DNA from: Lachnospiraceae bacterium
GTDB taxonomy: Bacteria; Bacillota; Clostridia; Lachnospirales; Lachnospiraceae
Direction: 5' to 3'
Assembly (NCBI GenBank): GCA_021202635.1
Contig: JAJQCQ010000096.1
Location: forward strand, 41,237-105,236
DNA length: 64,000 nucleotides
Shown: positions 26,143 to 36,043 of the stretch, piece after piece
Numbering within the stretch: position 1 is the stretch's first letter
Layout: every line of letters starts with the position of its first letter
Notes under the pieces: generated by a model
What the model was told of the DNA's origin: nothing
Databases searched by the model: none
The model's input: the letters and a program-made list of their open reading frames with translations, nothing else
Position numbers and translations under genes: made by a program

Positions 26143-27684
26143 ATGAAAAAACCAACCGTTTTGATGATTTTGGATGGATATGGATTGAATGAGAAGACAG
26201 AGGGTAATGCGATCGCGCAGGCCGCGACCCCTGTGATGGACAACCTGATGGCGACCTGCCCGTTTGTACAGGGCGCGGCGAGCGGTCTTTCGGTTGGATT
26301 GCCGGATGGACAGATGGGTAATTCAGAGGTCGGTCACATGAATATGGGCGCCGGGCGCGTGGTTTATCAGGATCTGACGAGAATTACGAAGGAAATCCAG
26401 GATGGAGATTTCTTTGAAAATCCGGAGCTGAAGCGCGCGATGGAGAACGCGAAGAAGAACGATTCCAGCCTTCATATGTGGGGCCTGCTCTCCGACGGCG
26501 GTGTGCACAGCCACAATACGCATGTGTATGCGCTGCTGCAGATGGCGAAGAATTATGGTCTGAAGAAGGTGTATGTACACTGCTTCCTGGACGGGCGTGA
26601 TACGCCGCCGGCATCCGGAAAGGATTATGTACAGGAGCTGACCGATAAGATGCAGGAGATCGGCGTCGGCGAGATCGGTGTGGTATCCGGCCGCTATTAC
26701 GCGATGGACCGGGACAATCGCTGGGATCGCGTGGAGAAGGCTTACCGTGCGCTGGTTTACGGCGAGGGTGAGACGGCGAATTCCGGCGTGGAGGCGGTAG
26801 CGCAGTCCTATGAGAAGGATGTGACAGACGAGTTTGTCCTTCCGACCGTGGTTATGAAGGACGGCGCTCCTGTGACGACCGTGAAGGATGGAGATTCCGT
26901 GATTTTCTTCAATTTCCGCCCGGATCGTGCGCGGGAGCTGACCCGCACATTCTGCTGCGATGATTTTGATGGATTTGACCGCGGACCGCGCGTTCATGTG
27001 ACCTATGTGTGCTTTGCGGATTACGATGTGACGATTCCGAATAAGACGGTCGCGTTCCCGAAGATTTCGGTGACAAACACATTCGGCGAGTACCTGGCGG
27101 CACATAATATGACGCAGGCGCGTATCGCGGAGACGGAGAAGTACGCCCATGTGACCTTCTTCTTCAACGGCGGCGTGGAAGCGCCGAACCCGGGCGAGGA
27201 TCGGATTCTGGTGAAGTCTCCGAAGGTAGCGACTTACGATCTGCAGCCGGAGATGAGTGCTCCGGAGGTATGTGAGAAAATCGTTGGCGCAGTGACCTCC
27301 GGCAAATACGACGTCGTGATCACGAATTTCGCGAACCCGGATATGGTTGGCCATACCGGCGTTCTCTCTGCGGCGATTAAGGCCATTGAGACGGTGGATG
27401 AGTGTGTGGGCAAGGTCGTTGAGGCGGTAAAATCCATGGATGGCAAGCTGTTCATCTGCGCGGACCATGGGAACGCGGAGCAGCTGATTGACTATGAGAC
27501 CGGCGAGCCGTTTACGGCGCACACGACGAACCCGGTGCCGTTTATCCTTGTGAATTGCGGCGAGGGCGTTGGACTGCGCGAGGGCGGACGTCTCGCGGAT
27601 ATTGTTCCGACTCTGATTGAGCTGATGGGGATGGAGCAGCCGGCGGAGATGACCGGACAGTCTCTGCTGACACATGAGGCGTGA
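26143..27684 (+). CDS. gpmI: 2,3-bisphosphoglycerate-independent phosphoglycerate mutase
   Basis: Interconverts 3- and 2-phosphoglycerate in glycolysis, using two Mn ions and a phosphoserine intermediate. The start at 26143 follows AAGGAGAATCGGAAA and gives 513 residues; the open frame further upstream runs through the promoter. The catalytic Ser lies in QMGNSEVGHMNMGAG near residue 60. HCFLDGRDTPP, NFRPDRARE, NFANPDMVGHTG and ADHGNAEQ carry the remaining metal and substrate ligands of the alkaline phosphatase superfamily fold. Its last codons are part of an imperfect tandem repeat that runs on past the stop. Confidence 0.96.
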   Translation: MKKPTVLMILDGYGLNEKTEGNAIAQAATPVMDNLMATCPFVQGAASGLSVGLPDGQMGNSEVGHMNMGAGRVVYQDLTRITKEIQDGDFFENPELKRAMENAKKNDSSLHMWGLLSDGGVHSHNTHVYALLQMAKNYGLKKVYVHCFLDGRDTPPASGKDYVQELTDKMQEIGVGEIGVVSGRYYAMDRDNRWDRVEKAYRALVYGEGETANSGVEAVAQSYEKDVTDEFVLPTVVMKDGAPVTTVKDGDSVIFFNFRPDRARELTRTFCCDDFDGFDRGPRVHVTYVCFADYDVTIPNKTVAFPKISVTNTFGEYLAAHNMTQARIAETEKYAHVTFFFNGGVEAPNPGEDRILVKSPKVATYDLQPEMSAPEVCEKIVGAVTSGKYDVVITNFANPDMVGHTGVLSAAIKAIETVDECVGKVVEAVKSMDGKLFICADHGNAEQLIDYETGEPFTAHTTNPVPFILVNCGEGVGLREGGRLADIVPTLIELMGMEQPAEMTGQSLLTHEA

Positions 27685-27759
27685 TCTGACCGGAACGTCC
27701 CTGCTGACGGATGAAGCGTGATCTGACAGATCAGTCCTTGCTGATACCTAAGACGCGAT
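27650..27759 (+). repeat. Imperfect tandem triplication of the gpmI 3' end
   Basis: Three units of about 37 bp follow one another: one ending at the gpmI stop (CTGCTGACACATGAGGCGTGA), then CTGCTGACGGATGAAGCGTGA, then CTGCTGATACCTAAGACGCGA in decayed form. Only the first is translated. Confidence 0.65.
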
Positions 27760-27795
27760 CGGACACGCAGGCCAGATGTTTACAAAATTATTCAG

Positions 27796-27828
27796 AAAGA
27801 CCCGGGGGTTTGCCTTCGGGTCTTTTTT
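27796..27828 (+). terminator. gpmI intrinsic terminator
   Basis: AAAGACCCG pairs with CGGGTCTTT around GGGGTTTGCCTT, followed by TTTTTT. Confidence 0.85.
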
Positions 27829-27947
27829 CGACACGATTCGGTTACCCGGTCCATTTTAATATGGAAAAAAGAATTAATAAAACATGAAAAAAGCTTGCTA
27901 CATTATGGTATTTTCGTTACAATGTGTGAGTATATAAAGAGTGTAAC

Positions 27948-28056
27948 GGTTACTGGTCACAACCCGACCACGCACTTGCTGCGTGGTCAGGGCTTATCCC
28001 ACACGAAGTGTGGGATGCCACCCGGCGAGGGTTGAAAACGTAGTGTAACGTGTAAC
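27948..28056. repeat. Long multi-hairpin copy of repeat family B
   Basis: Outer ends GGTTACTGGTCACAACCC and GAGGGTTG...GTGTAACG enclose two strong hairpins: GACCACGC/GCGTGGTC and ATCCCACAC/GTGTGGGAT. A shorter, deleted relative lies at 61109. It fills much of the 459-bp gap between gpmI and the lysozyme gene. The remainder is A+T-rich, with a TATAGT box near 28090. Confidence 0.7.
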
Positions 28057-28143
28057 GTTCAGATTCACTGTCCGTTCATTCGTTCATACTATATAGTAAT
28101 ACAGACGGTTGTCTGACGTATTTCAGAAAGGGCAGGGGAAAGG

Positions 28144-29694
28144 ATGAAACACAGGGGAGCGATCGCAGGGGCAGTGCTGATGTTTGTGATTCTGTTGACG
28201 GCAAGTCCGTGGCAGGCGCAGGCGTCGACGCCGATTCAGGGCATAGATGTTTCGAAGTGGCAGGGCGTGATTGACTGGGAGGAGGTCAAAGAGGACGGAA
28301 TCGAGTTTGTCATGATCGGTACCGGTCGTTACGCAAGCGGAGTGGCGACGCCGGATAGCATGTTTGAGAGGAACATTCAGGGAGCGATTGACGCGGGAAT
28401 TTATGTTGGTGTTTATCATTATGCGACCGTAACGACGGTGGAGGATGCGTGCAATGCGGCGGATTACATTCTGAATCTGGTCGATGGATATCTGATTTCT
28501 TATCCGATTGCGATTGACATGGAGGATTCAGTCTATTCGGGCATGACAGCGACGAAGCGCACAAAGATTGCGGTTGCCTTCATGGAAGTAATTGCGGACG
28601 CCGGGTATTATCCGATGATTTACGCCAGCAATAATTACTTCACGGATTCTCTGGATATGAGCCTTCTTTCCGGATATGATTATTGGGTGGCGACCTGGTC
28701 CGCGAAGCCTACCCTTTCGTCGTATGCGATGTGGCAGTACAGCTCGACGGGCAAGGTAAACGGGATTTCTACTTCGGTAGACCTGGACTATAGCTATAAA
28801 GATTACTCGAAGATCATTACGCCGAGGACGACGGCCGCTTCGCGGCGTTCCGAAAGCGGGTGGCAGACAGACGGTACCAATTACTGGTATGTAGAGGACG
28901 ATGGAACCATCCCGACCAGCACCTGGCTGACCATCAATGGCAATACCTACTATGTCGACGCCGATGGTTATCGTCTTACAGGCTGGGTAAAGATCGGCGG
29001 GAGCTTTTATTATTTCAGAACGTCTACGGGAGTCATGCAGACGGGCTGGCTGAATCTGAACGGAAAACTGTATTATCTCGATCCGTCTACCGGTGCGCGC
29101 AAGACGGGGTGGCTGGAGCTGGACGGAGAGACTTATTATCTGCGCAAAAGCAGCAGTCCGGCCGGGCAGATGGCGACCGGCTGGCTGAAGATCAGCGGGA
29201 AATATTATTATTTTGACGAAGATACGGGAGCAATGCAGACGGGCTGGACGACAGTTGACGGTAAGACCTTTTATCTGGATGCCAGTACGGGAGTGCGTGT
29301 GACTGGCTGGCTGGAACTGGATGGAGAGACCTATTTCCTGCGAAAGGGAAGCAGTCCGGTCGGCGTCCGGGCGAGTGGCTGGGTAAAGATCAGTGGGAAG
29401 TTTTATTACTTTGCCCCGGATACGGGCGCGATGTATAAGGGACTGCTGAAGATTGGAAGCAAGACCTATTACCTGGATGCCGAGACGGGGGTTCGCAGAA
29501 CCGGCTGGGTGACCGTGGATGGCGAGACGTATTATTTCCGGAAAAAGTCCGGTTCGGTCGGTGTGATGGCGACCGGCTGGGTGAAAATCAGCGGAAAGTA
29601 TTATTATTTTGACAAGACGACCGGCGTGATGCAGACCAGTACGACGATCGGGAAATACATTCTCGGAGCGGACGGAGTCTGCACGAATCGGTAG
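28144..29694 (+). CDS. Secreted GH25 lysozyme with cell-wall-binding repeats
   Basis: A 516-residue exported muramidase that would cleave the MurNAc-GlcNAc bond of peptidoglycan. The signal peptide ends at WQAQA. The GH25 domain (about 30-215) opens QGIDVSKWQGVIDW and carries the catalytic acidic pair in PIAIDMEDS. From about residue 240 to the end are roughly a dozen aromatic-rich repeats of the CW_binding/glucan-binding type (TGWLELDGETYYLR, GWVKISGKYYYFD), which anchor proteins to wall polysaccharide. The ribosome binding site is GGGGAAAGG. A role in wall turnover or in attacking neighbouring bacteria is inferred. Confidence 0.9.
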   Translation: MKHRGAIAGAVLMFVILLTASPWQAQASTPIQGIDVSKWQGVIDWEEVKEDGIEFVMIGTGRYASGVATPDSMFERNIQGAIDAGIYVGVYHYATVTTVEDACNAADYILNLVDGYLISYPIAIDMEDSVYSGMTATKRTKIAVAFMEVIADAGYYPMIYASNNYFTDSLDMSLLSGYDYWVATWSAKPTLSSYAMWQYSSTGKVNGISTSVDLDYSYKDYSKIITPRTTAASRRSESGWQTDGTNYWYVEDDGTIPTSTWLTINGNTYYVDADGYRLTGWVKIGGSFYYFRTSTGVMQTGWLNLNGKLYYLDPSTGARKTGWLELDGETYYLRKSSSPAGQMATGWLKISGKYYYFDEDTGAMQTGWTTVDGKTFYLDASTGVRVTGWLELDGETYFLRKGSSPVGVRASGWVKISGKFYYFAPDTGAMYKGLLKIGSKTYYLDAETGVRRTGWVTVDGETYYFRKKSGSVGVMATGWVKISGKYYYFDKTTGVMQTSTTIGKYILGADGVCTNR

Positions 29695-29780
29695 CGGCGT
29701 GGTATTCTGGTTATGAAAAATCAGAGTTTCGTCACATTTGTGACACATTCGCGCGATATATTGAACGGAGCGATCTGGTA

Positions 29781-29804
29781 ATTGTGAAGGTACGGAACAG
29801 TTAC
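29781..29804. repeat. Short palindromic repeat family C
   Basis: TGTGAAGGTACGGAACAGTT matches the unit at 19353-19372 in all but one base. It lies 30 bp before the start of the HtrA-like gene. Confidence 0.55.
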
Positions 29805-29833
29805 GAGAGCTGGAAGAAAGGGGATTGCGGACT

Positions 29834-31519
29834 ATGAAAGGCTGGAAAAAATATGGCGCGGTTGCGATGGCGGCGGTCGTGACGGCAAGTGTCTGCGCGC
29901 AGGGGAGCGTTTTATACCGGACGAATCAGGCAAGCGCGCAGGAGACAGAAGAAACGCAGCGTGTGACGCTGAATATCGTAAAGGATGAGGAGGAGACGGA
30001 ATCCTCAGAGACAGAAAAGACAGCAGGGGCGACCGGGGCACAGGAGACCGTGGCCGGAGACACAGAATCCTCTGCGGAGACGGTGTCCGATCTTTCGGAT
30101 GAGGAATCCGAGCGTGTGACGCTGAACCGGGGAAGCGATTCTGCTGCGTCTTCTGATGCGGAGACGGATGCCGAAGAAGAGACGGAAAAAACAGAAATGT
30201 CTGAGTCAGAGGAAGAGACGGAGGCATCCGGGGAGACTTCCGGCGCGGATTCCGGAGAGACCACCCTTGGCATTGGTCAGACGATTGATACCGTAGAGCG
30301 TGTGTCTGACAGTGCTTCATTGACGGATGTATCAGAGATTGTGGAAAATTGTCTGCCTTCTATCGTCTCAGTGACGGTAGTTTCGGAAGCGGATGAAGAA
30401 AACTCTGATTCTGGCTATGATTCTTATTATGGAATGGAAATTACAGAGACAGAAGCGGAAACGCAGGTGACGACGGTATCGGGCGTCATCATTGCGCAGA
30501 GTGAGGAGGAGCTGCTGATCGCGACCGGCTATCAGGCGGTGAGCGATGCGGAGGATCTGACAGTTACGTTTTCCGTAGATGCCGAGGACACGGACGACCT
30601 GAGCGTTTCCGCGAAGGTAAAGGGTACCAGTGCCAGCTCCGGGCTGGCTGTGCTGGCGGTGGAGCTTGAAGAGATAGAAGCGTCTGTTCTTTCTCAGCTG
30701 AAGATTGCAAATCCCGGGAGCTCGGAAGAGCTGAAGATGGGGCAGACGGCGGTGGTGCTCAGTGACTGTGGCTATGGAATGGTGGCGACGGTTGGTATCA
30801 TCAGTGCGACGGACCTGACGGTGACTCTGAACGATGTGTCTATGGAGGTGATCCTGACGGACGCGGCGGATGGCAGCAGCAGCGGCGGCGCTCTGCTGAA
30901 TACATCCGGTGAATTGATTGGTATCTGTGTGACGGATGACAGTGGGGATGCTGCGGACGGCATTGGCTACGCGATCCCGATCGATACGGCGATTCCGATT
31001 CTGGAGCAGCTGATCAACAAAGAGACCCGGGACAAGCTGAGTGATTCAGAGCGTGGTTATATCGGTGCGACTGTTCTGACCGTTTCAGAGGAGGCGACCG
31101 GGACTTACAATATGCCGGCAGGTGCTTTTGTCTATGAGGTGACAGAAGGGTCTGCGGCGGATGAGGCCGGGATCCAGAGCGGAGATATTATCAGCGCCAT
31201 TGAAGGCGAGAGCGTAAGCAGTTCTACGGAGCTGATTGAGAAAATGAGCTATTATGCGCCGGGTGAGACGATTACGTTAGAGGTACAGACTGCAAATAAT
31301 GGAACCTATGAGGCTCGTGAGGTAGAGGTTACTTTGCAGGCTGCGTCCGGTTCAGCGAGTACTTCCGCGGAGGATGAGGCGGAGGATTCCTTCTCCTCTG
31401 ATGAAGACGGGGACAGCAGCGATGAGGAGAGCTCCGGACGGTCATCTGATGGCTTTTCCGATGAATTTGATGACGGCTTTTCTGACGGATTTGAGGATTA
31501 TAATAATCAGTTCAACTGA
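29834..31519 (+). CDS. HtrA-like PDZ protein with degenerate protease domain
   Basis: A surface protein of 561 residues: an N-terminal membrane anchor or signal, a long Glu/Thr/Ser-rich spacer (about 30-145), a trypsin-like domain and a PDZ domain (about 405-500). It ends in an acidic Ser/Asp tail. The domain order is that of HtrA/DegP. Where family members have NNHVV this protein reads ATGYQAV (about 229-235). Where they have the Asp of TDLAVLK it has SSGLAVLA (about 267-274). The Ser loop SSSGGALLN is kept. Two of three triad residues therefore appear lost, suggesting a non-catalytic peptide- or protein-binding role. The ATG at 29834 follows AAAGGGG; a TTG at 29825 is too close to that site. 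Confidence 0.82.
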   Translation: MKGWKKYGAVAMAAVVTASVCAQGSVLYRTNQASAQETEETQRVTLNIVKDEEETESSETEKTAGATGAQETVAGDTESSAETVSDLSDEESERVTLNRGSDSAASSDAETDAEEETEKTEMSESEEETEASGETSGADSGETTLGIGQTIDTVERVSDSASLTDVSEIVENCLPSIVSVTVVSEADEENSDSGYDSYYGMEITETEAETQVTTVSGVIIAQSEEELLIATGYQAVSDAEDLTVTFSVDAEDTDDLSVSAKVKGTSASSGLAVLAVELEEIEASVLSQLKIANPGSSEELKMGQTAVVLSDCGYGMVATVGIISATDLTVTLNDVSMEVILTDAADGSSSGGALLNTSGELIGICVTDDSGDAADGIGYAIPIDTAIPILEQLINKETRDKLSDSERGYIGATVLTVSEEATGTYNMPAGAFVYEVTEGSAADEAGIQSGDIISAIEGESVSSSTELIEKMSYYAPGETITLEVQTANNGTYEAREVEVTLQAASGSASTSAEDEAEDSFSSDEDGDSSDEESSGRSSDGFSDEFDDGFSDGFEDYNNQFN

Positions 31520-31561
31520 ACGGCCGGGTGTTGGTCTGACAGCTTAGAGAGAAACAAAAAT

Positions 31562-31598
31562 ACAGCCTTTCGCAGGGAAACCTGCGGGGGCTGTTTTT
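31562..31598 (+). terminator. Intrinsic terminator after the HtrA-like gene
   Basis: ACAGCC...GCAGG pairs with CCTGC...GGGCTGT, followed by TTTTT. Confidence 0.8.
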
Positions 31599-31735
31599 CA
31601 GTGCGCAGGGCCGGGCAGCTGTGCCTGCACCGGTATTTGTCTTCCAGGCTGCTCGAAAAGGGTAACAAAAAAATGGAATTCCTTTTTTGAGTGAAAAAGG
31701 AAAGGGCGGGATATACTATTCCCAGAAATCAGATC

Positions 31736-31756
31736 GTAACTGTTCTGGATAGTTAC
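31736..31756. promoter_or_regulatory. Palindrome in the enolase leader
   Basis: GTAACT and AGTTAC enclose GTTCTGGAT, about 20 bp after a TATACT box (31712-31717), 76 bp before the enolase start. It could be an operator or a relative of repeat family C. Nothing else was seen in this 312-bp gap besides the terminator at 31562. Confidence 0.4.
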
Positions 31757-31816
31757 ATCAGATTAAAACGTTTTTACAACGACGAAGATAGGGAACGGCA
31801 ACGTTTCTGATGATAA

Positions 31817-33148
<1,332 letters not shown>

Positions 33149-33200
33149 ACTTCCATGAAAATATTGCATGAAAATATTTCAGAGCATCCGTAAAAAAATC

Positions 33201-33229
33201 TTGCAATCCGGTGAATCCTGTGATAGACT
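33201..33229 (+). promoter_or_regulatory. secG promoter
   Basis: TTGCAA (33201-33206), a 17-bp spacer and TAGACT (33224-33229), about 48 bp before the secG start. Confidence 0.6.
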
Positions 33230-33276
33230 ACTTTTGTTTGACAGTGGAGAGGAACCGGATACAGGAGGTGTGATTC

Positions 33277-33513
33277 GTGGTAATATTGAGGAATATTCTG
33301 ACAGTTATTTTTATTCTTATATGCATTTCCCTGACCGTGCTTGTACTTATGCAGCAGGGGAAAGACGAGGGACTGGGATCAATCGGCGGTATGGGCAATA
33401 CCTACTGGAGCCAGAATAAAGGACGTTCCATAGAGGGCGCGATCGTGAGAGCGACGAAATGGCTGGCAGCTGCGTTTATTGTATTTGCGGTTGTTCTGAA
33501 TCTTGGTTTTTGA
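33277..33513 (+). CDS. secG: Preprotein translocase subunit SecG
   Basis: A 78-residue membrane protein that joins SecY and SecE in the translocon. The GTG start follows AGGAGGTGTG. Two hydrophobic helices flank a cytosolic loop containing LMQQGKDEGLGSIGG and WSQNKGRS, the family's conserved core. It lies between eno and smpB. The rnr gene (RNase R) that often sits between secG and smpB in Firmicutes is absent here. Confidence 0.92.
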   Translation: MVILRNILTVIFILICISLTVLVLMQQGKDEGLGSIGGMGNTYWSQNKGRSIEGAIVRATKWLAAAFIVFAVVLNLGF

Positions 33514-33587
33514 TGAGTGAATGAGGGGACTGATGCAGGAAGAGGGCATGAGTCCTTTTCTATTCTTTTTTGATATGGAGTGCGAAA

Positions 33588-34049
33588 ATGGGAGAATCCA
33601 TTAAATTAATAGCGAATAATAAAAAAGCCTATCATGATTACTTTATTGAGGAGACTTACGAGGCAGGCCTTGCTTTGCACGGCACGGAGGTCAAATCTTT
33701 GCGCATGGGGAAGTGCAGTATTAAAGAATCCTTTATTCACATAGAGAATGGTGAGGTATTTATTTACGGGATGCACATCAGCCCTTATGAAAAAGGAAAT
33801 ATTTTTAATAAAGACCCGCTGCGGGTGAAGAAGCTGCTGATGCACAGACAGGAGATCGGACGGATGGCCGGCAAGATTGCTGCGAAAGGCTATACGCTGG
33901 TGCCGCTTCGCGTGTACTTCAAGGGAAGCCTTGTGAAGGTGGAGATTGGACTTGCGAAGGGGAAAAAGCTGTATGACAAGCGGCAGGATATTGCGAAGAA
34001 AGATCAGCGGCGGGAGGCAGAGAAGGAATTTAAGCAGCGGCTGAGGTAG
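33588..34049 (+). CDS. smpB: SsrA-binding protein
   Basis: A 153-residue RNA-binding protein that delivers tmRNA to stalled ribosomes. The ATG at 33588 follows GGAGTGCGAAA; an upstream TTG at 33570 is in frame but weaker. The conserved core reads [20 protein letters not shown], then [14 protein letters not shown] and the C-terminal basic tail [19 protein letters not shown], which enters the mRNA channel. No tmRNA gene was found nearby. Confidence 0.95.
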   Translation: MGESIKLIANNKKAYHDYFIEETYEAGLALHGTEVKSLRMGKCSIKESFIHIENGEVFIYGMHISPYEKGNIFNKDPLRVKKLLMHRQEIGRMAGKIAAKGYTLVPLRVYFKGSLVKVEIGLAKGKKLYDKRQDIAKKDQRREAEKEFKQRLR

Positions 34050-34083
34050 CTTTTGCTGCAGGTTTCTGAAAGGAGGAAATTTT

Positions 34084-34362
34084 ATGCCAGGAAGAGCAGG
34101 AGGCGGCCATGGAGGCGGTCCAGGAGGTGGTCCAGGCGGTGGTTTCGGAGGCGGTCCGGGAGGTGGCCCGGGCGGTGGTTTCGGTGGCGGCTTCGGAGGC
34201 GGCCCGAGAGGCGGCTATGGAGGCGGTCCGATGGGCGGTCCGCCACCGCCGCGCAGGCGCTGGGGCTGGAATCGCTGGGGCGGCTACGGCAGAGGATGCT
34301 GTTTTCTGCCGTTTTGCTGTTTTATATTAGTGGTTGTAGCGATTGCTGCAATTATTCTGTGA
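34084..34362 (+). CDS. Glycine-rich peptide with C-terminal membrane segment
   Basis: A 92-residue protein behind a strong AAAGGAGGAAATTTT site. Residues 5-52 are almost only Gly with Pro, Phe and Arg (GGGPGGGFGGG units), followed by PPPPRRRWGWNRWGGYGRG. A Cys-rich hydrophobic tail (CCFLPFCCFILVVVAIAA) would anchor it in the membrane. The family is unknown. Composition and coding bias are extreme, but the ribosome binding site and intact frame support a real gene. It lies 34 bp after smpB and may be co-transcribed. Confidence 0.65.
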   Translation: MPGRAGGGHGGGPGGGPGGGFGGGPGGGPGGGFGGGFGGGPRGGYGGGPMGGPPPPRRRWGWNRWGGYGRGCCFLPFCCFILVVVAIAAIIL

Positions 34363-34651
34363 TGGATGAACGTACAGATTTTATCGGAATACCCTGCGCA
34401 TACGGAATCACGATAGGCTTATGAAGAAGCAACAGAAAAGAGAGGCAACCGGACAGCCGTGAGACTGAACGATTGTCTTTTTTATGCACACAGGCGGTGT
34501 GGAAATTTCCCTGTTGGACAAAAACTCTCCGGAGGGAGCTGAACGGTTCCGCGTGCCGGTGGAATAGCTTTGCGCATTTGATAATATAATAGGCAATAAG
34601 AAATTCTATTCAGAATGTTATGTAGTGTCTGGGAAAGGACGCAGAGACTGG

Positions 34652-36031
34652 ATGAAGCATAAAAAGGTCATCGGGCATTTGGTAACGGCTGTGGAGGTTG
34701 TGCTTCTGGTGGGAATGCTCCTGCTCTCTTTTTATTTGCTGATCCAGTATATGGAAGAGGGAGAACAGGCGGTGAGCGGGACGGCGATCAGCGTAGAGAC
34801 AGAACCTCCGGAGGAGGAAGAATCGGACCTTGTACAGTCCATCGTGGAAGATTCCCTTTTGATTCGAGTCCGGATTTTGGATGATGCTTTTGAAAAGGAT
34901 TTGTTTCAGAGGATTACAGTGACTGCGGCGGAAGGCTTTACGGCGGAATGGGGGATGTATGATAACGCATACAATTTTGAAAGCAGCAGGGGAGGCGAGG
35001 GGGAGAGCGAAAAAAACGAAATCGCTTCGGTTATCACATATGAGGAAGATGAAATTTATACTGTAACTTCGGAAGAGCTTTCGGTTGGCGAGGCACTTCG
35101 GTTCGTTCCGGGTGACAGCGGGGCTATGACCGTGACAAGTCTGATGCGTGCAGAAAAATCTCCTGAATATAAGGGGGAGCTGTATATTTATCGCCTGGAG
35201 GATGGACTTGCCCTTGTAAATGTTCTGGAGCTGGAGGAATATCTTTATGCGGTGGTTTCCAGTGAGATGCCGTCTTATTTTCCGACAGAGGCATTAAAAG
35301 CGCAGGCAGTCTGCGCAAGAACTTACGTAATTCTCTGTATCGAAAATCAGAAAAATGAAAATTCAATTGCAGATTTGGATGACAGCGTGCGATTTCAAGT
35401 GTATAATAACCGCGAAGCTACGGAAGCGACCCGAAAGGCCGTGGATGCGACCCGCAAGATGATTCTTACACGGGATGAGGTCCTTTATTATTCTACCTCC
35501 TGTCTGTCAGAGCATCGGGAGGATCTGGGGGAAGAAACGGCTTTTCGGAGCTTCCTGTCAGAAATCCCCGATGAGGGGGCAGAATACGGATCGGCCTGGG
35601 TGCGCTGGGAGACGGAGATTCCGGTGTCACGGATTCTGGAGCGGCTGGCAGACACCTGTGAGCTTCAGGCGGAAACACTCGAAGAGATTTCCGTGGAATT
35701 CCGCAGCGGGAATGGGCAGGTACTGCTGCTGCGGATGACAGCCGGGGGAGAAACCGTCGAAATAGAGGGTGAGTATGCCATTCGGCAGTTTTTATTTCCG
35801 ACTGAGACAGGAGTGAAACTGATGGATGGGACGACTGCGTCCGGACTGCTGCTTCTGCCGAGCGCGTTTTTCTGGCTGGAGCTCGAAGGAAACGGCGAGG
35901 CTGGCGGGGACGACACCGTGCATATTTACGGGGGCGGATACGGGCATGGAAACGGGATGAGCCAGTACGGCGCGGCGCAGATGGCAGCGGAAGGAGCTTC
36001 TTATCTGGAAATTCTGGAATATTATTATTAG
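34652..36031 (+). CDS. SpoIID/LytB domain protein
   Basis: A 459-residue protein with one N-terminal membrane segment (about 9-35) and an extracytoplasmic SpoIID domain. The signature VVSSEMPSYFPTEALKAQAVCARTYV and the closing GGGYGHGNGMSQYGAAQMA are characteristic. SpoIID is a lytic transglycosylase acting on peptidoglycan denuded of stem peptides during engulfment. LytB-type relatives act in vegetative cells, so its stage of use is uncertain. The region from about 40 to 170 is acidic. A GTG at 34625 is a possible alternative start. A YihY gene follows 12 bp later. Confidence 0.85.
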   Translation: MKHKKVIGHLVTAVEVVLLVGMLLLSFYLLIQYMEEGEQAVSGTAISVETEPPEEEESDLVQSIVEDSLLIRVRILDDAFEKDLFQRITVTAAEGFTAEWGMYDNAYNFESSRGGEGESEKNEIASVITYEEDEIYTVTSEELSVGEALRFVPGDSGAMTVTSLMRAEKSPEYKGELYIYRLEDGLALVNVLELEEYLYAVVSSEMPSYFPTEALKAQAVCARTYVILCIENQKNENSIADLDDSVRFQVYNNREATEATRKAVDATRKMILTRDEVLYYSTSCLSEHREDLGEETAFRSFLSEIPDEGAEYGSAWVRWETEIPVSRILERLADTCELQAETLEEISVEFRSGNGQVLLLRMTAGGETVEIEGEYAIRQFLFPTETGVKLMDGTTASGLLLLPSAFFWLELEGNGEAGGDDTVHIYGGGYGHGNGMSQYGAAQMAAEGASYLEILEYYY

Positions 36032-36043
36032 GCAGGAGAGAAA

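Noticed and set aside
34053..34424. Arg/Trp-rich 123-codon frame and another at 34109
   Set aside because: They are alternative frames of the Gly-rich coding repeat; only the 34084 frame has a ribosome binding site and a sensible membrane tail.
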